Numbered from the stretch's first letter, positions 1 to 7,339 are shown. The stretch is DNA of 13,458 nt from JAIRQX01 sp031556255 (GCA_031556255.1 JAVBTI010000028.1:1-13458), one strand, 5' to 3'. Notes: generated by a model not told the origin, from the letters alone. A program made the numbers and translations.

Positions 1-2
1 TT

Positions 3-527
3 AACGGCGAACACATAAACAAAGTAACCCCCTATAACCTCATCGAAAGGGGGCTGGTGCTGGTGCCGGAGGCCAGGCGGCTTTTCACCGAAATGACGGT
101 GGAGGAAAACCTTGATATCGGTTCCCTGAAAGGTGAGGCTAAAAAACACCGCAGCAGGAATAAAGAGATGGTTTTCGAACTGTTCCCCAGGCTGCTGGAA
201 CGCAGGCGGCAGCAGGCGGGGACGCTCTCTGGCGGTGAACAGCAGATGCTTGCCATAGGCCGGGGGCTGATGTCCATGCCCAAACTTATGATGCTTGACG
301 AACCCTCACTCGGCCTGGCACCTATACTGGTCAAAGAAGTTTTTCGTGTCATAAGCCGTGTGCGCGCGGAGGGGATGACCGTCCTTATCGTCGAACAGAA
401 CGTCAAGCAGACCTTTTCCATATCGGACAGGGCATACGTCCTTGAGAACGGGAAAATCACAATGTCAGGCGGCGCGGCGGCTCTCGCAAACGACGAGCAT
501 GTCAAAGCCGCCTATCTCGGCGTATAA
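3..527 (+). CDS. livF: Branched-chain amino acid ABC transporter ATP-binding protein LivF (5' end outside window)
   Basis: This is the ATPase subunit of the Liv high-affinity leucine/isoleucine/valine importer; it would sit on the cytoplasmic face of the LivHM permease. The reading frame is open from base 3, so the gene begins left of the window and the Walker A region is missing. About 174 residues are visible against a usual length near 235. Seen in order are the Liv-type segment LVPEARRLFTEMTVEENL (residue G of the usual LVPEGR is A here), the ABC signature LSGGEQQMLAIGRGL, Walker B LMMLDEPSLGLAP with its catalytic Glu, and the H-loop region TVLIVEQN, where the usual His is Gln as is common in LivF. 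It ends in TAA 20 nt before the next gene, which has its own Shine-Dalgarno site, so the two are probably co-transcribed. Family assignment is firm; substrate is inferred from the family. Confidence 0.93.
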   Translation, partial: NGEHINKVTPYNLIERGLVLVPEARRLFTEMTVEENLDIGSLKGEAKKHRSRNKEMVFELFPRLLERRRQQAGTLSGGEQQMLAIGRGLMSMPKLMMLDEPSLGLAPILVKEVFRVISRVRAEGMTVLIVEQNVKQTFSISDRAYVLENGKITMSGGAAALANDEHVKAAYLGV

Positions 528-547
528 GTTTACGGAGGATTAAATAT

Positions 548-1192
548 ATGTATATCAAAGATTGGATGACCAAAGAAGTTTTCACCGTGGACTATGACGA
601 CAGTGTGGTTTCCGCCGTCAGGCTCATGCGTGATAAGAATATCAAACACCTGCCCGTTCTCAGGGAGGGGATGCTCGCCGGTCTCGTCTCAGACAGGCGG
701 CTGAAGGAGTTCCTGCCGTCAAAGGGCACGTCTCTGGACGTTTATGAGCTCAACTACCTGCTGGAAAACACAAAGATTTATGAAATATTGAAGGATGGCG
801 TAATCACGGCCGATCCCATGCTCCCTATAGAGGAGGCGGCACAGCTCATGCTTGAAAAGGGAATCGGCTGCCTTCCCGTTATTGATAAAGGCAGGCTGGC
901 GGGGATCGTCTCCGACAAGGATATCTTTAAGGCCATAGTGGATATCACGGGCGGCAAAAATAAGGGCTACCGCATAACCTTCATACTGAACGACATTTCC
1001 GGCAGCATAAAGGAGGCCGCTGACATAATCCGGGCAGGCGGATTCGGCATTGAAAGCGTACTCAGCGGCCATATCGACCTGAAAGACAAAAGACGGGTCG
1101 TTATCCGCTCCCGGGGCGAAGGGAACGGCAAAAAGGTGGAGGCCGACATCAAGGCCCGATATCCTGACGCGGAGATCCTGTTCAGGGGATAG
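548..1192 (+). CDS. CBS-CBS-ACT domain protein (AcuB-like)
   Basis: This is a 214-residue cytoplasmic protein with two CBS motifs and a C-terminal ACT-like domain. CBS 1 covers roughly residues 1-60 (MTKEVFTVDYDDSV, then KHLPVLREGMLAGLVSDRR) and CBS 2 roughly 75-132 (VITADPMLPIEEAAQLM, then GCLPVIDKGRLAGIVSDKD). Residues 140-214 follow the ACT pattern RITFILNDISGSIKEAADII. CBS pairs bind adenine nucleotides and ACT domains usually bind amino acids, so a regulatory or sensor role is likely; no catalytic motif is seen. The architecture matches proteins annotated AcuB, but an acetoin role is not implied. The start ATG at 548 has GGAGG at 534-538. It follows livF by 20 nt, and regulation by the imported amino acids would fit, though that is inference. 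Confidence 0.85.
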   Translation: MYIKDWMTKEVFTVDYDDSVVSAVRLMRDKNIKHLPVLREGMLAGLVSDRRLKEFLPSKGTSLDVYELNYLLENTKIYEILKDGVITADPMLPIEEAAQLMLEKGIGCLPVIDKGRLAGIVSDKDIFKAIVDITGGKNKGYRITFILNDISGSIKEAADIIRAGGFGIESVLSGHIDLKDKRRVVIRSRGEGNGKKVEADIKARYPDAEILFRG

Positions 1193-1224
1193 GGGCAATT
1201 AGGGATAAAACTGATAAGAAACGT

Positions 1225-1269
1225 CCTTATTATTTATCCTGGATTGCGGATCGAGTCCGCAATGACGGA
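1225..1269. repeat. Dispersed palindromic repeat, copy A
   Basis: A perfect 8-bp inverted repeat (ATTGCGGA, 5-nt loop, TCCGCAAT) lies at 1243-1263. It is flanked by TCCTGGATT (1237-1245) and ends AATGACGG. The sequence from ATTATTTATCCTGGATT onward is nearly repeated at 8791-8831, and related arms occur at 12457-12549. It lies between the CBS gene stop codon and its terminator. Confidence 0.75.
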
Positions 1270-1292
1270 AAAAACTGCGGTGACAAAGGAAG

Positions 1293-1316
1293 GGGGGCGT
1301 TGCAGCCCTCTTTTTT
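1293..1316 (+). terminator. Rho-independent terminator after livF/CBS operon
   Basis: The stem GGGGGC (1293-1298) pairs with GCCCTC (1305-1310), with one G-U pair and a 6-nt loop. It is followed at once by six T residues (1311-1316). It lies 100 nt downstream of the CBS gene stop codon, after repeat copy A. Confidence 0.7.
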
Positions 1317-1717
1317 ATGAATCTTTATTTCAGTACCGGGTATTCCGTGACGTCGTCGGCAAAGATGCCTGTCCGCCATACATTTATAAAATCCCGGCGC
1401 AGTCCGTCATTCGCCCGTTTAACCCACTCTCGCATTATCCCGGGCACTCCACTTTATCGTCTTGGCCCTCTGTAAATTAACCATCGGCTCTGTAATGCTA
1501 ACGACGTGAACTCTTGCCGCCGATGGATGCAGGCTCACCGGCGGATTCGCGAAGAATGAGTCCTGAGCCCGGCAATTCTTATTGGCCGGCATTTCAACTC
1601 ATTGCAGGCGATTGCCGTGAGCAAAACATCCGGCTGTATACGATTTTGCCGTTGCTTTTGTTCTGAATTCCGGTGATAATATCCCGGCTGTTTGATTGAA
1701 TGATAGGATGGTAAACC
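1317..1717. other. Gene-poor gap between terminator and the YjbR-family gene
   Basis: I see no convincing gene in these 400 bases. Short open frames on both strands have no ribosome binding site, no family resemblance and biased composition. Small inverted repeats are present (CCGCCG at 1517-1522 with CGGCGG at 1539-1544). A weak sigma70-like promoter for the next gene may lie at 1652-1680. Confidence 0.5.
1652..1680 (+). promoter_or_regulatory. Possible sigma70-type promoter for the YjbR-family gene
   Basis: TTGCTT (1652-1657) is separated by 17 nt from GATAAT (1675-1680). The -10 matches the consensus at five of six positions and the -35 at only three, so this is a weak call. It would give a leader of about 30 nt. 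Confidence 0.35.
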
Positions 1718-2074
1718 ATGACCAGAGGCGAGATACACGACTATGCGCTGACAATGCCCCATGCGGGGTGTACTTACAAAGAGGAGTGGGGCGCCTTCCT
1801 GTATATGCTGGACGGGAAATACTTTCTTTTAATCGGTGAAAACCCGCCGGGAACGGCGATTATGACGATGAAATGCAGTCCGGCGCGGGCGGAGGAGTTG
1901 AGAGACGCGTATCCCGAGATCATCCCCGGCTACTATTCAAATAAAAAGCATTGGAATACAATACCCGTTGAAAACTCATTATCGGACAATCTGATAAAGG
2001 AACTTATCGCCCATGCCTATGAAATGGTTTTGGGCAGCCTTCCCAAGAAGAGGCAGGAAGAGCTTCGAGGATGA
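1718..2074 (+). CDS. MmcQ/YjbR family DNA-binding-like protein
   Basis: This 118-residue protein is a recognisable YjbR/MmcQ (CyaY-like fold, DUF419) member at the normal family length. The tell-tale pattern is an N-terminal MTRGEIHDYALTMPHA helix, a strand region FLYMLDGKYFLLIGE, then TMKCSPARAEELRDAYPEI, the family signature IIPGYYSNKKHWNTI (residues about 67-81), and the closing helix LSDNLIKELIAHAYEMV. The molecular role of the family is not well established; DNA binding has been proposed from its fold. The start ATG at 1718 follows a purine-rich AGGATGG. It appears to be a single-gene unit, convergent with the minus-strand operon that ends at 2286. Confidence 0.88.
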   Translation: MTRGEIHDYALTMPHAGCTYKEEWGAFLYMLDGKYFLLIGENPPGTAIMTMKCSPARAEELRDAYPEIIPGYYSNKKHWNTIPVENSLSDNLIKELIAHAYEMVLGSLPKKRQEELRG

Positions 2075-2285
2075 GTATTTTAATGAGGTGCTGTGTAAAT
2101 ATGAATAAACAATGTGCGGCTCTTAATCCTCGTACGGGAAACCCATACCGCGGTACGAGCCTGTGCAGCACTTCGCGGGGAAACTACGCTGCTTTTCAGA
2201 TCTTACTATTAAGCGCGCCCGTTGGTTGTTCCGCGGGGGTACAGAAGCGTCGCGAAACATTGCATGTTAAATCCTCTAATCTGTT
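2075..2285. other. Hairpin-rich convergent intergenic region
   Basis: These 211 bases separate two converging genes. They hold a perfect 7-bp stem CTCGTAC (2129-2135) / GTACGAG (2153-2159) nested inside a 6-bp stem GTGCTG (2088-2093) / CAGCAC (2166-2171), and the 10-nt palindrome TACCGCGGTA within the inner loop. No T-run follows, so it is not a classical terminator. I could not match it to a riboswitch or intron class. A short open frame through it (2071-2331) has no family resemblance. Confidence 0.4.
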
Positions 2286-3167
2286 TTACCTTGTGCGGAA
2301 GGTGTTTTTACCTGCTTTTTTAGCGTCATAAAGTGCCCGATCGGCCCTGTCGATGAGTGATTCTTCATTGTCGCCTTTATTGAATGTCGCACAACCTATG
2401 CTTGCGGTTATATGTCCCGGTTCTGAGAATTTGTAGGCTGCGGTTTTTTTGCAGATTTTCTCCGCCATGACTGCCGCCTGCTCAAGGTTATTGGGTACGG
2501 CTATTATAAATTCTTCCCCTCCGTATCTTGCCAGGATATCGCTTGTTCTGACAGAGGAGATCAAAAGCTTGCCGAACTCCGACAATATGGCGTCCCCCGC
2601 AAGGTGCCCGTATGTGTCATTTACGGCCTTGAAGTCATCAATATCTATCATTAACACAGAAATCGGCGTCATCAGTATTTTGGCATTTTCCATTGCCTCC
2701 CGAAATGCGCCGATGAAAGTTTTCTTATTATAAAGGCCGGTGAGCGCGTCATAGCTGGCAGCTACACGCAGGCGCCTTTGCTCCAGAAGGTTTTCGCGTG
2801 CTTTCTGCAGGATGGTCTGCCTCTCAATGAACTCTTCTTTGAGCTGTCGCACAATAATAGCCTGTTTTCCATCTTTCACCATGGCGTATGCAATAAGGGC
2901 GTATTTGGAATCGATCCCTTCCTCCTGCCACAGGCCTGATGATATCATTGCCCCTTCTTCCTCGTGCGCCTCGAAAAATTTTTCGGCGGTATCCAGAAAA
3001 AATTCCAGGAAACTTGAAACCTCCCACGGGGCATTAAAATTAGAATACAGCGAAATGTAAAACTTTGGAGGAATGCCGATAATAGTGTACTTCCTGGGGG
3101 CGATCCTTTGGAGGAGCGCAATGTCAAACTCAGCCATAACCGACCGTATCAGATTTACGTCATTCAT
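2286..3167 (-). CDS. Diguanylate cyclase with N-terminal sensor-like domain
   Basis: This soluble protein of about 293 residues synthesises c-di-GMP from two GTP. The C-terminal GGDEF domain (about 140-293) contains DALTGLYNK, the metal-binding IDIDDFKAVNDTYGH, the active-site GGEEF (216-220), and an RTSD inhibitory-site motif (207-210) exactly five residues before it. It is therefore predicted to be active and feedback-inhibited. Residues 1-110 form a PAS-like or other sensor domain (FDIALLQRIAPRKYTIIG... SSGLWQEEG...), joined by a helical linker ERQTILQKARENLLEQ. No membrane segment is seen. The ATG at 3167 overlaps the GTPase stop codon by one base; a GTG at 3170 is the alternative start. 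It is last in the four-gene operon, so c-di-GMP is probably an output of the GTPase module; the signal sensed is unknown. Confidence 0.92.
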   Translation of the reverse strand: MNDVNLIRSVMAEFDIALLQRIAPRKYTIIGIPPKFYISLYSNFNAPWEVSSFLEFFLDTAEKFFEAHEEEGAMISSGLWQEEGIDSKYALIAYAMVKDGKQAIIVRQLKEEFIERQTILQKARENLLEQRRLRVAASYDALTGLYNKKTFIGAFREAMENAKILMTPISVLMIDIDDFKAVNDTYGHLAGDAILSEFGKLLISSVRTSDILARYGGEEFIIAVPNNLEQAAVMAEKICKKTAAYKFSEPGHITASIGCATFNKGDNEESLIDRADRALYDAKKAGKNTFRTR

Positions 3168-3658
3168 CACACCATCTGCCTTGCAAGGGAGACAAAAGCC
3201 GTCTCAACATTCTCGCCTGTTTTTGCGCTTGTTAGTAAGACCGGTATGCCGGCATCGGTTAATTCAGCTATCTGCTGCTCGGTAATCTCCCGGTTTTCAA
3301 CATCCGCCTTGTTTAAAAGGAGGATATTAGGAACCGATTCGCCCAAAAGTTCCATGGCGACTCTTCTTATCCGCAGGGCCACGTCCAGAGTTTCTTTGCG
3401 GGCGAGATCCGCTACCACGAAAAACCCCATCGCCCCGCGGAGATATGTAATATTCACGTCCATGAAATCGTCTTTGCCTTCCAGATCCCAGAGAATCATA
3501 GTGATCTCTGTATTTTCCGCCACGATCTGTTTCTTGCTTATTTTTACGCCGATGGTGGAAATATATTCGTCAGAAAAGATTGAGTGGACATAGCGCTCCA
3601 CAAGGGATGTTTTTCCCACTGAAAAAGCGCCCAACATACATATTTTTTTGTTAATCAT
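3167..3658 (-). CDS. Ras/Rab-like small GTPase
   Basis: This 163-residue protein is essentially one small G domain of the Ras superfamily, cytoplasmic and without a lipidation signal. All five G motifs can be read: G1 GAFSVGKTS (10-18), G2 Thr35 in YISTIGV, G3 WDLEG (57-61), G4 NKAD (116-119) and G5 SAK (144-146). The residue after G3 Gly61, which is the catalytic Gln in Ras, is Lys62, so intrinsic hydrolysis may be slow or may need a partner. It resembles the bacterial Rab-like/MglA-like/Rup groups; I cannot assign the subgroup by eye. GAGG lies 8 nt upstream of ATG 3658. It sits between the OmpA-domain gene (26 nt upstream) and the diguanylate cyclase (1-base overlap), suggesting that it works with both. 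Confidence 0.9.
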   Translation of the reverse strand: MINKKICMLGAFSVGKTSLVERYVHSIFSDEYISTIGVKISKKQIVAENTEITMILWDLEGKDDFMDVNITYLRGAMGFFVVADLARKETLDVALRIRRVAMELLGESVPNILLLNKADVENREITEQQIAELTDAGIPVLLTSAKTGENVETAFVSLARQMV

Positions 3659-3684
3659 TCAAACTGCCTCAGTATGTTCTACAT

Positions 3685-5412
3685 TTATTTAAAATACAGC
3701 CCTTCCGCGCTCGGTACAAGGTTAACCTTAAGCTCAATTTTCCTGCTTTCAAGGCTTTCCCTTGAATCCGACGCATAGCTTGCCCCCATGCCGAAGATGG
3801 ACACTGGGATGTGCGAGCCCCGGGCATAAAGCATATATGCAATAGTTTTAGCCCTTTCCAGGCTGATCTCATAGTTCTGTTTGTCGCTGCCTACTATATC
3901 GGCGTGCCCGTAGACGGTAAGGCTGACGTTTATCCGCATCCGTTTAGCCAATTTTTCCAGCTCGCTTAGCCGGTTGACGGCGGTTTCAAGTTTATCGGCA
4001 TCTTCAGGAATAGGCAGCGCCCTGCCCAAGGGGAAGCGTATACGTGTCTTTTCTATTTCCGTTACCATTTCTTGGAGTTCGTCAAAGCGGGGATCCGAAA
4101 TGTCCGATGTATCCACGCGCAAAACGCCCGGTGTTGTGAGGGCAACCTGCCTTGCATCCAGTATCCAGTTGATGTCGGCAGTGCCCTGCAGTTTAAGAGC
4201 GCCGTTTTCAAAAACCGCAGTGGCTGTGGGCGGTATGGCAAGTTTGCTGATGACCCTGCGCTCGATCAACTCCGGCTGATAAGATATGAAAGGAATACTT
4301 CTGATAGTCAGCAGGTTTTTTTTGAGGCCGTTATTTTCCAGAATATCTTCAGCCCTCGGGGCGAGGGCATCGCGCAGGATCACAACCTGCCAGGGTTTGA
4401 AGCGCCAGTATTTTTTAACATCTATCAGCAAAACTCCCTGCTGTTCCGATATCAAATCGACCCCTTTGTTCATTCTGTAGTTATAATAGCTTTTATACGC
4501 GAACAGCAGAAGGAGCAGAACCAGCATAGTAATAGGGATTGCTTTTATTTTTTTTGAAAGTTTTTTATTTTCGTCGATAAATTTTGCCCCGAGCAGATCG
4601 AGCAGATACTTGTCGGCCCCGGCGAAGGGCGTGGTATCGCCGGTGAAATGAAGGAGCGGTTCCCTGTATTCCGCCAGTATGAGTTCAATGCATTCCCGGA
4701 GTTTAGCGGGGAATTCCGGGGGCGGTGTTCCCCTGGTCACGCAGGCTATATATACGGATGGACTCTGCTCGATAAAAACAGTGTAGTCATCCATTTTGAG
4801 GGAGTTCAGGGCGCTTTGGTCCCCCTCTTTATTAAAACAGTCTTTTGCAAAATCTTGTATGGCGGTGAGCATTCCGGACACCATGTCAGCGTCTTTAGAT
4901 TCGGTGCCCTCCCGTACGGCGTGGGCCAACAGCAGCCCTGTTTCGCTGTGCACCAGAAATGCCTGGTCGACGCTGTATACGAGCGTATACAGCATCGCCA
5001 CTTCGGAGTAGCTTTTACCTGAGCGCATAGCCTCCATGCGCCACCTCAGCCCTTTCAGGGAAAAGGAAGTCTCCAGCCCTTTGCTGAAACTGGAAAGCAT
5101 GGATGTGAAAGTTTCTGAAATTGATTTCCTGATGGTGGAGCCGATGATTGGGAACAGTATATTTATATAATCCTGCGGCCTCTTTTGAAGATTTTGCCGC
5201 AGCGAGCTTTCCACTATGGGTTCCAAAGCTTTTGAGAGCATATTGTCTTTGCCGGAGCGCATGGCCACTGCTTCGGCGATAACCCGGCTTACTTTTTCGG
5301 CCTCCGCTCCGGGGTCGTCGAGCTGTGCCTCGATTCTGTCGAGACGGTCTATCTCTTCCTGCAGCAGTAACTTTTTAAGCTTTAGTATATTTGTGGAGTC
5401 GTCGCCGGGCAT
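3685..5412 (-). CDS. One-pass inner-membrane protein: cytoplasmic roadblock/longin-like region, BON-like region, periplasmic OmpA domain
   Basis: This 575-residue protein should span the inner membrane once, N-in. Residues 1-60 are helical and charged. Residues 88-145 contain IIGSTIRKSI and LRWRMEAMRSGKSYSEVAML. Residues 148-260 (FLVHSETGLLLAHAV, DADMVSGMLTAIQDF, YIACVTRG) look like a roadblock/longin-type alpha-beta domain. A membrane segment lies at about 291-306 (IPITMLVLLLLLFAY). Residues 314-440 resemble a BON-like spacer (RDALAPRAEDIL, PTATAVFENGALKLQGTA). Residues 455-566 form an OmpA/MotB peptidoglycan-binding domain with GHAD (502-505), Asp505 and Arg520 in the usual LERAKTIAYML helix. 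TGAG-type coupling is tight: 4 nt after the coiled-coil gene. The role is inferred as a wall-anchored partner, perhaps a regulator, of the GTPase encoded next. I recall similar OmpA/GTPase pairs in other bacteria but have no name for the family. Confidence 0.82.
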   Translation of the reverse strand: MPGDDSTNILKLKKLLLQEEIDRLDRIEAQLDDPGAEAEKVSRVIAEAVAMRSGKDNMLSKALEPIVESSLRQNLQKRPQDYINILFPIIGSTIRKSISETFTSMLSSFSKGLETSFSLKGLRWRMEAMRSGKSYSEVAMLYTLVYSVDQAFLVHSETGLLLAHAVREGTESKDADMVSGMLTAIQDFAKDCFNKEGDQSALNSLKMDDYTVFIEQSPSVYIACVTRGTPPPEFPAKLRECIELILAEYREPLLHFTGDTTPFAGADKYLLDLLGAKFIDENKKLSKKIKAIPITMLVLLLLLFAYKSYYNYRMNKGVDLISEQQGVLLIDVKKYWRFKPWQVVILRDALAPRAEDILENNGLKKNLLTIRSIPFISYQPELIERRVISKLAIPPTATAVFENGALKLQGTADINWILDARQVALTTPGVLRVDTSDISDPRFDELQEMVTEIEKTRIRFPLGRALPIPEDADKLETAVNRLSELEKLAKRMRINVSLTVYGHADIVGSDKQNYEISLERAKTIAYMLYARGSHIPVSIFGMGASYASDSRESLESRKIELKVNLVPSAEGLYFK

Positions 5413-5416
5413 CGGC

Positions 5417-5692
5417 TCATTCCTTTTCCAGCTTAGTTGCGATTTCGATAAAATATTTGGCCAGTTCGCCGCGGTCCACCATATTGCTGTTGATGGTCCT
5501 CTCGGCCTCTGAAAATGCCTGTTTCATTGCGGAGAGTTTCCTGTCGTAATCTGCCTGGAGCGCAGCCTTAGCGTCGCTGAGCTCACTGTGGAATTTTTCG
5601 GAAAGCTCTTTAAATCTGGCCTCGATAAGCTGTATTTGCTCACCAAAAAGCAGCTCTCTGACTTGATCCATCTGATTATTGGTGTTGCTCAT
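5417..5692 (-). CDS. Small coiled-coil protein, first gene of the GTPase operon
   Basis: This 91-residue acidic protein has no signal peptide or membrane segment. Residues about 18-70 are almost continuous amphipathic helix with heptad spacing, likely a coiled coil. Its N-terminal motif RELLFGEQI...IEA (12-25) resembles KKLLLQEEI...IEA (13-29) near the start of the OmpA-domain protein encoded next. The two may therefore share a docking surface or have a common origin. I do not recognise a named family. ATG 5692 is preceded by GAGGGG at a 6-nt spacing and by a strong promoter, so it is a real, first-in-operon gene. A scaffold or adaptor role for the GTPase system is an inference from context only. 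Confidence 0.75.
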   Translation of the reverse strand: MSNTNNQMDQVRELLFGEQIQLIEARFKELSEKFHSELSDAKAALQADYDRKLSAMKQAFSEAERTINSNMVDRGELAKYFIEIATKLEKE

Positions 5693-5722
5693 AAAATGCC
5701 CCTCACTTAAATTATATATGAT

Positions 5723-5750
5723 ATTATAACAATATGATGCAGTTTGTAAA
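5723..5750 (-). promoter_or_regulatory. Sigma70-type promoter of the GTPase/OmpA/GGDEF operon
   Basis: Read on the minus strand, TTTACA (5750-5745) is followed after 16 nt by a perfect TATAAT (5728-5723). It would give a leader of roughly 24 nt carrying the GAGGGG ribosome binding site of the coiled-coil gene. Confidence 0.65.
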
Positions 5751-5920
5751 TGACTTCGCGTGCATTCTTATCATAATATAGGGTTTTTTTTAACCTGAAG
5801 CATATTTGTATAATGACATCAACAGTTTATATTTCAGCATTCTGCGCCTGTATGACCAGGCCGCGGTTGAATTTACACCGGTATGGGCGTTTGACTGAAA
5901 GCATTCCGAATTCGCATCCA

Positions 5921-7072
5921 TCACGCAATGCCGGAATCAACCCGTTTTGTTTTAACGCGTTTCATAAGTAAAACGATCAGTAAAACTGCCGCCGCTATGA
6001 TGGCAAACGCCGCGACAGGTCTGTAGAACAGCCAGCCTAGCGCTATAATCACAAGCGAAAGGGCAAGCGAAACGATAAAAAGGACCACATTATGAATGAA
6101 TCCGGTAACCCTGCCCAGCGACGGTATGACGGACGCGATAACCGGGAGTATGGAAAAGCTCGTGGAAAACCCGAGAAACATGAGCAGTACGCCAACAACG
6201 CGTAAGATCCACCCCAGTGTATTGCCGAAGGCTATCTGCTCGTTCAGCATTACCTCGGGTTCAGCAACATCGTTCGCCAGGACGGATATATTTCCGTTTT
6301 TGGTCGGATAAGAAACGAGAACACTGCCCCTCTGCCCGCCTATAGCGCTGACAGCGTGACCGGGAATATATGTGAAGTTTACACGGATGTCGCCCACCTC
6401 CGGCTGGGCCGGATCTTTGCCTTTGTATAAATATCCGCCGGTAGGCTGGAAATCTTTGTGCAGCGGTGGCTGCTCCGCAGGGATGTCCTGATAGCCGGAT
6501 ATCTGGGAGATAAATGCCTGCGACAGCGTGAATGCACCTACGGTCAGACTGTCCGCCCGCCACCGCTCCGACTGAACCTCTGCGTTTTTGGGATTAACAT
6601 ACTGTTTTTAGTTGAAGTTGTCGGAATTGATAAGCCTGCTGGACCACTCTTTGGTGTATATATAGGTGGCTGTGGTATCTTCGGAGCCACCCATGTTTAC
6701 TTTGGATTTTGTTTCCTTATGCTCGGCCCACTGGTAAACTTCCACAATACGGTTCAACGCAACGGCTTCCCGGGATATGCCGAAATAACTGTCCTTGAGC
6801 ATGGGCAGGCTTGAAAGCTGCCCTGTTATATGTATCAGTTTGTCTTCATTGGCTGGGTTCACGCTGCCGGCGGATACGGATACCACCAGCTTTTTGCCGG
6901 TCTCCATTGTGCGTTTGTTATTTATGACGCAGCCTTCGTTTTTGAAAAGGAGAACCGCCGACAGAACAATGAGGAGCACCCCGATTATTATTTTGGGCGC
7001 CGATTGCCTGATTCTGCCGCCGTAGCCCGTCATGGAGGTGACAGTATACTTATCCCCTGAGTTTGCCCCCAT
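5921..7072 (-). pseudogene. TMEM43/LUMA-family membrane protein, interrupted by an in-frame TAA
   Basis: Translating from ATG 7072 to the stop at 5921 in one frame gives a full TMEM43-like protein (about 383 codons), broken only by TAA at 6608-6610 (codon 155). The N-terminal part has one membrane segment (IIIGVLLIVLSAVLLF, about 27-42) and the extracytoplasmic domain up to YIYTKEWSSRLINSDNFN. After the TAA the frame continues KQYVNPKNAEVQSERW, LTVGAFTLSQAF and YLYKGKDPAQPEVGDIRVNF. Three C-terminal membrane segments follow, including TLGWILRVVGVLLMFLG and ALGWLFYRPVAAF. The 1+3 membrane layout matches TMEM43. No frameshift or second lesion is seen. AGAGGG precedes the ATG. No plausible start exists just after the TAA; the GTG at 6397 would drop much of the domain. 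It may be a recent pseudogene, a sequencing error or read-through. The family's biochemical role is unclear. Confidence 0.82.
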
Positions 7073-7339
7073 AAACCCTCTTGCGGCTTTTTGGCGCCGC
7101 GTGCTCAGTTATTTAATGAAACAGATGATTCAACCTACTCCAGCGTGAAAGCGTAGTCAAACTATTTTGCAGAATGTTGTCACTGATTTCATGGGTTAGT
7201 ATATCCCTGAGTGCTGCATACGGTCAAGCGTGGTGAGAAGGTTTTTGACGGTCTGACGCGATACCCGGGCGCGGTTTGCTTTTCATATCTCCCCTTGCGC
7301 CTGCAGCCCTGCCGGAATTATACTTAAATAGAGGTGCCT

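Noticed and set aside
1244..1480. Open frame of 78 codons on the plus strand
   Set aside because: It begins inside repeat copy A, runs through the terminator, and has no ribosome binding site or family resemblance.
2071..2331. Open frame of 86 codons overlapping the YjbR-gene stop
   Set aside because: It overlaps the 3' end of the GGDEF gene on the other strand and has low-complexity, unprotein-like composition.
4072..5022. Long plus-strand open frames (4072-4557, 4648-5022)
   Set aside because: They are antisense shadows of the OmpA-domain gene, which has clear domains and codon use.
5921..6397. C-terminal TMEM43 part as an independent gene from GTG 6397
   Set aside because: The coding pattern continues upstream of 6397 in the same frame to the TAA at 6608, so this start lies inside the domain.
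6398..6607. Frameshift in the TMEM43 gene
   Set aside because: Both halves are in the same frame (7072 and 6397 differ by 675 bases); the lesion is one stop codon.
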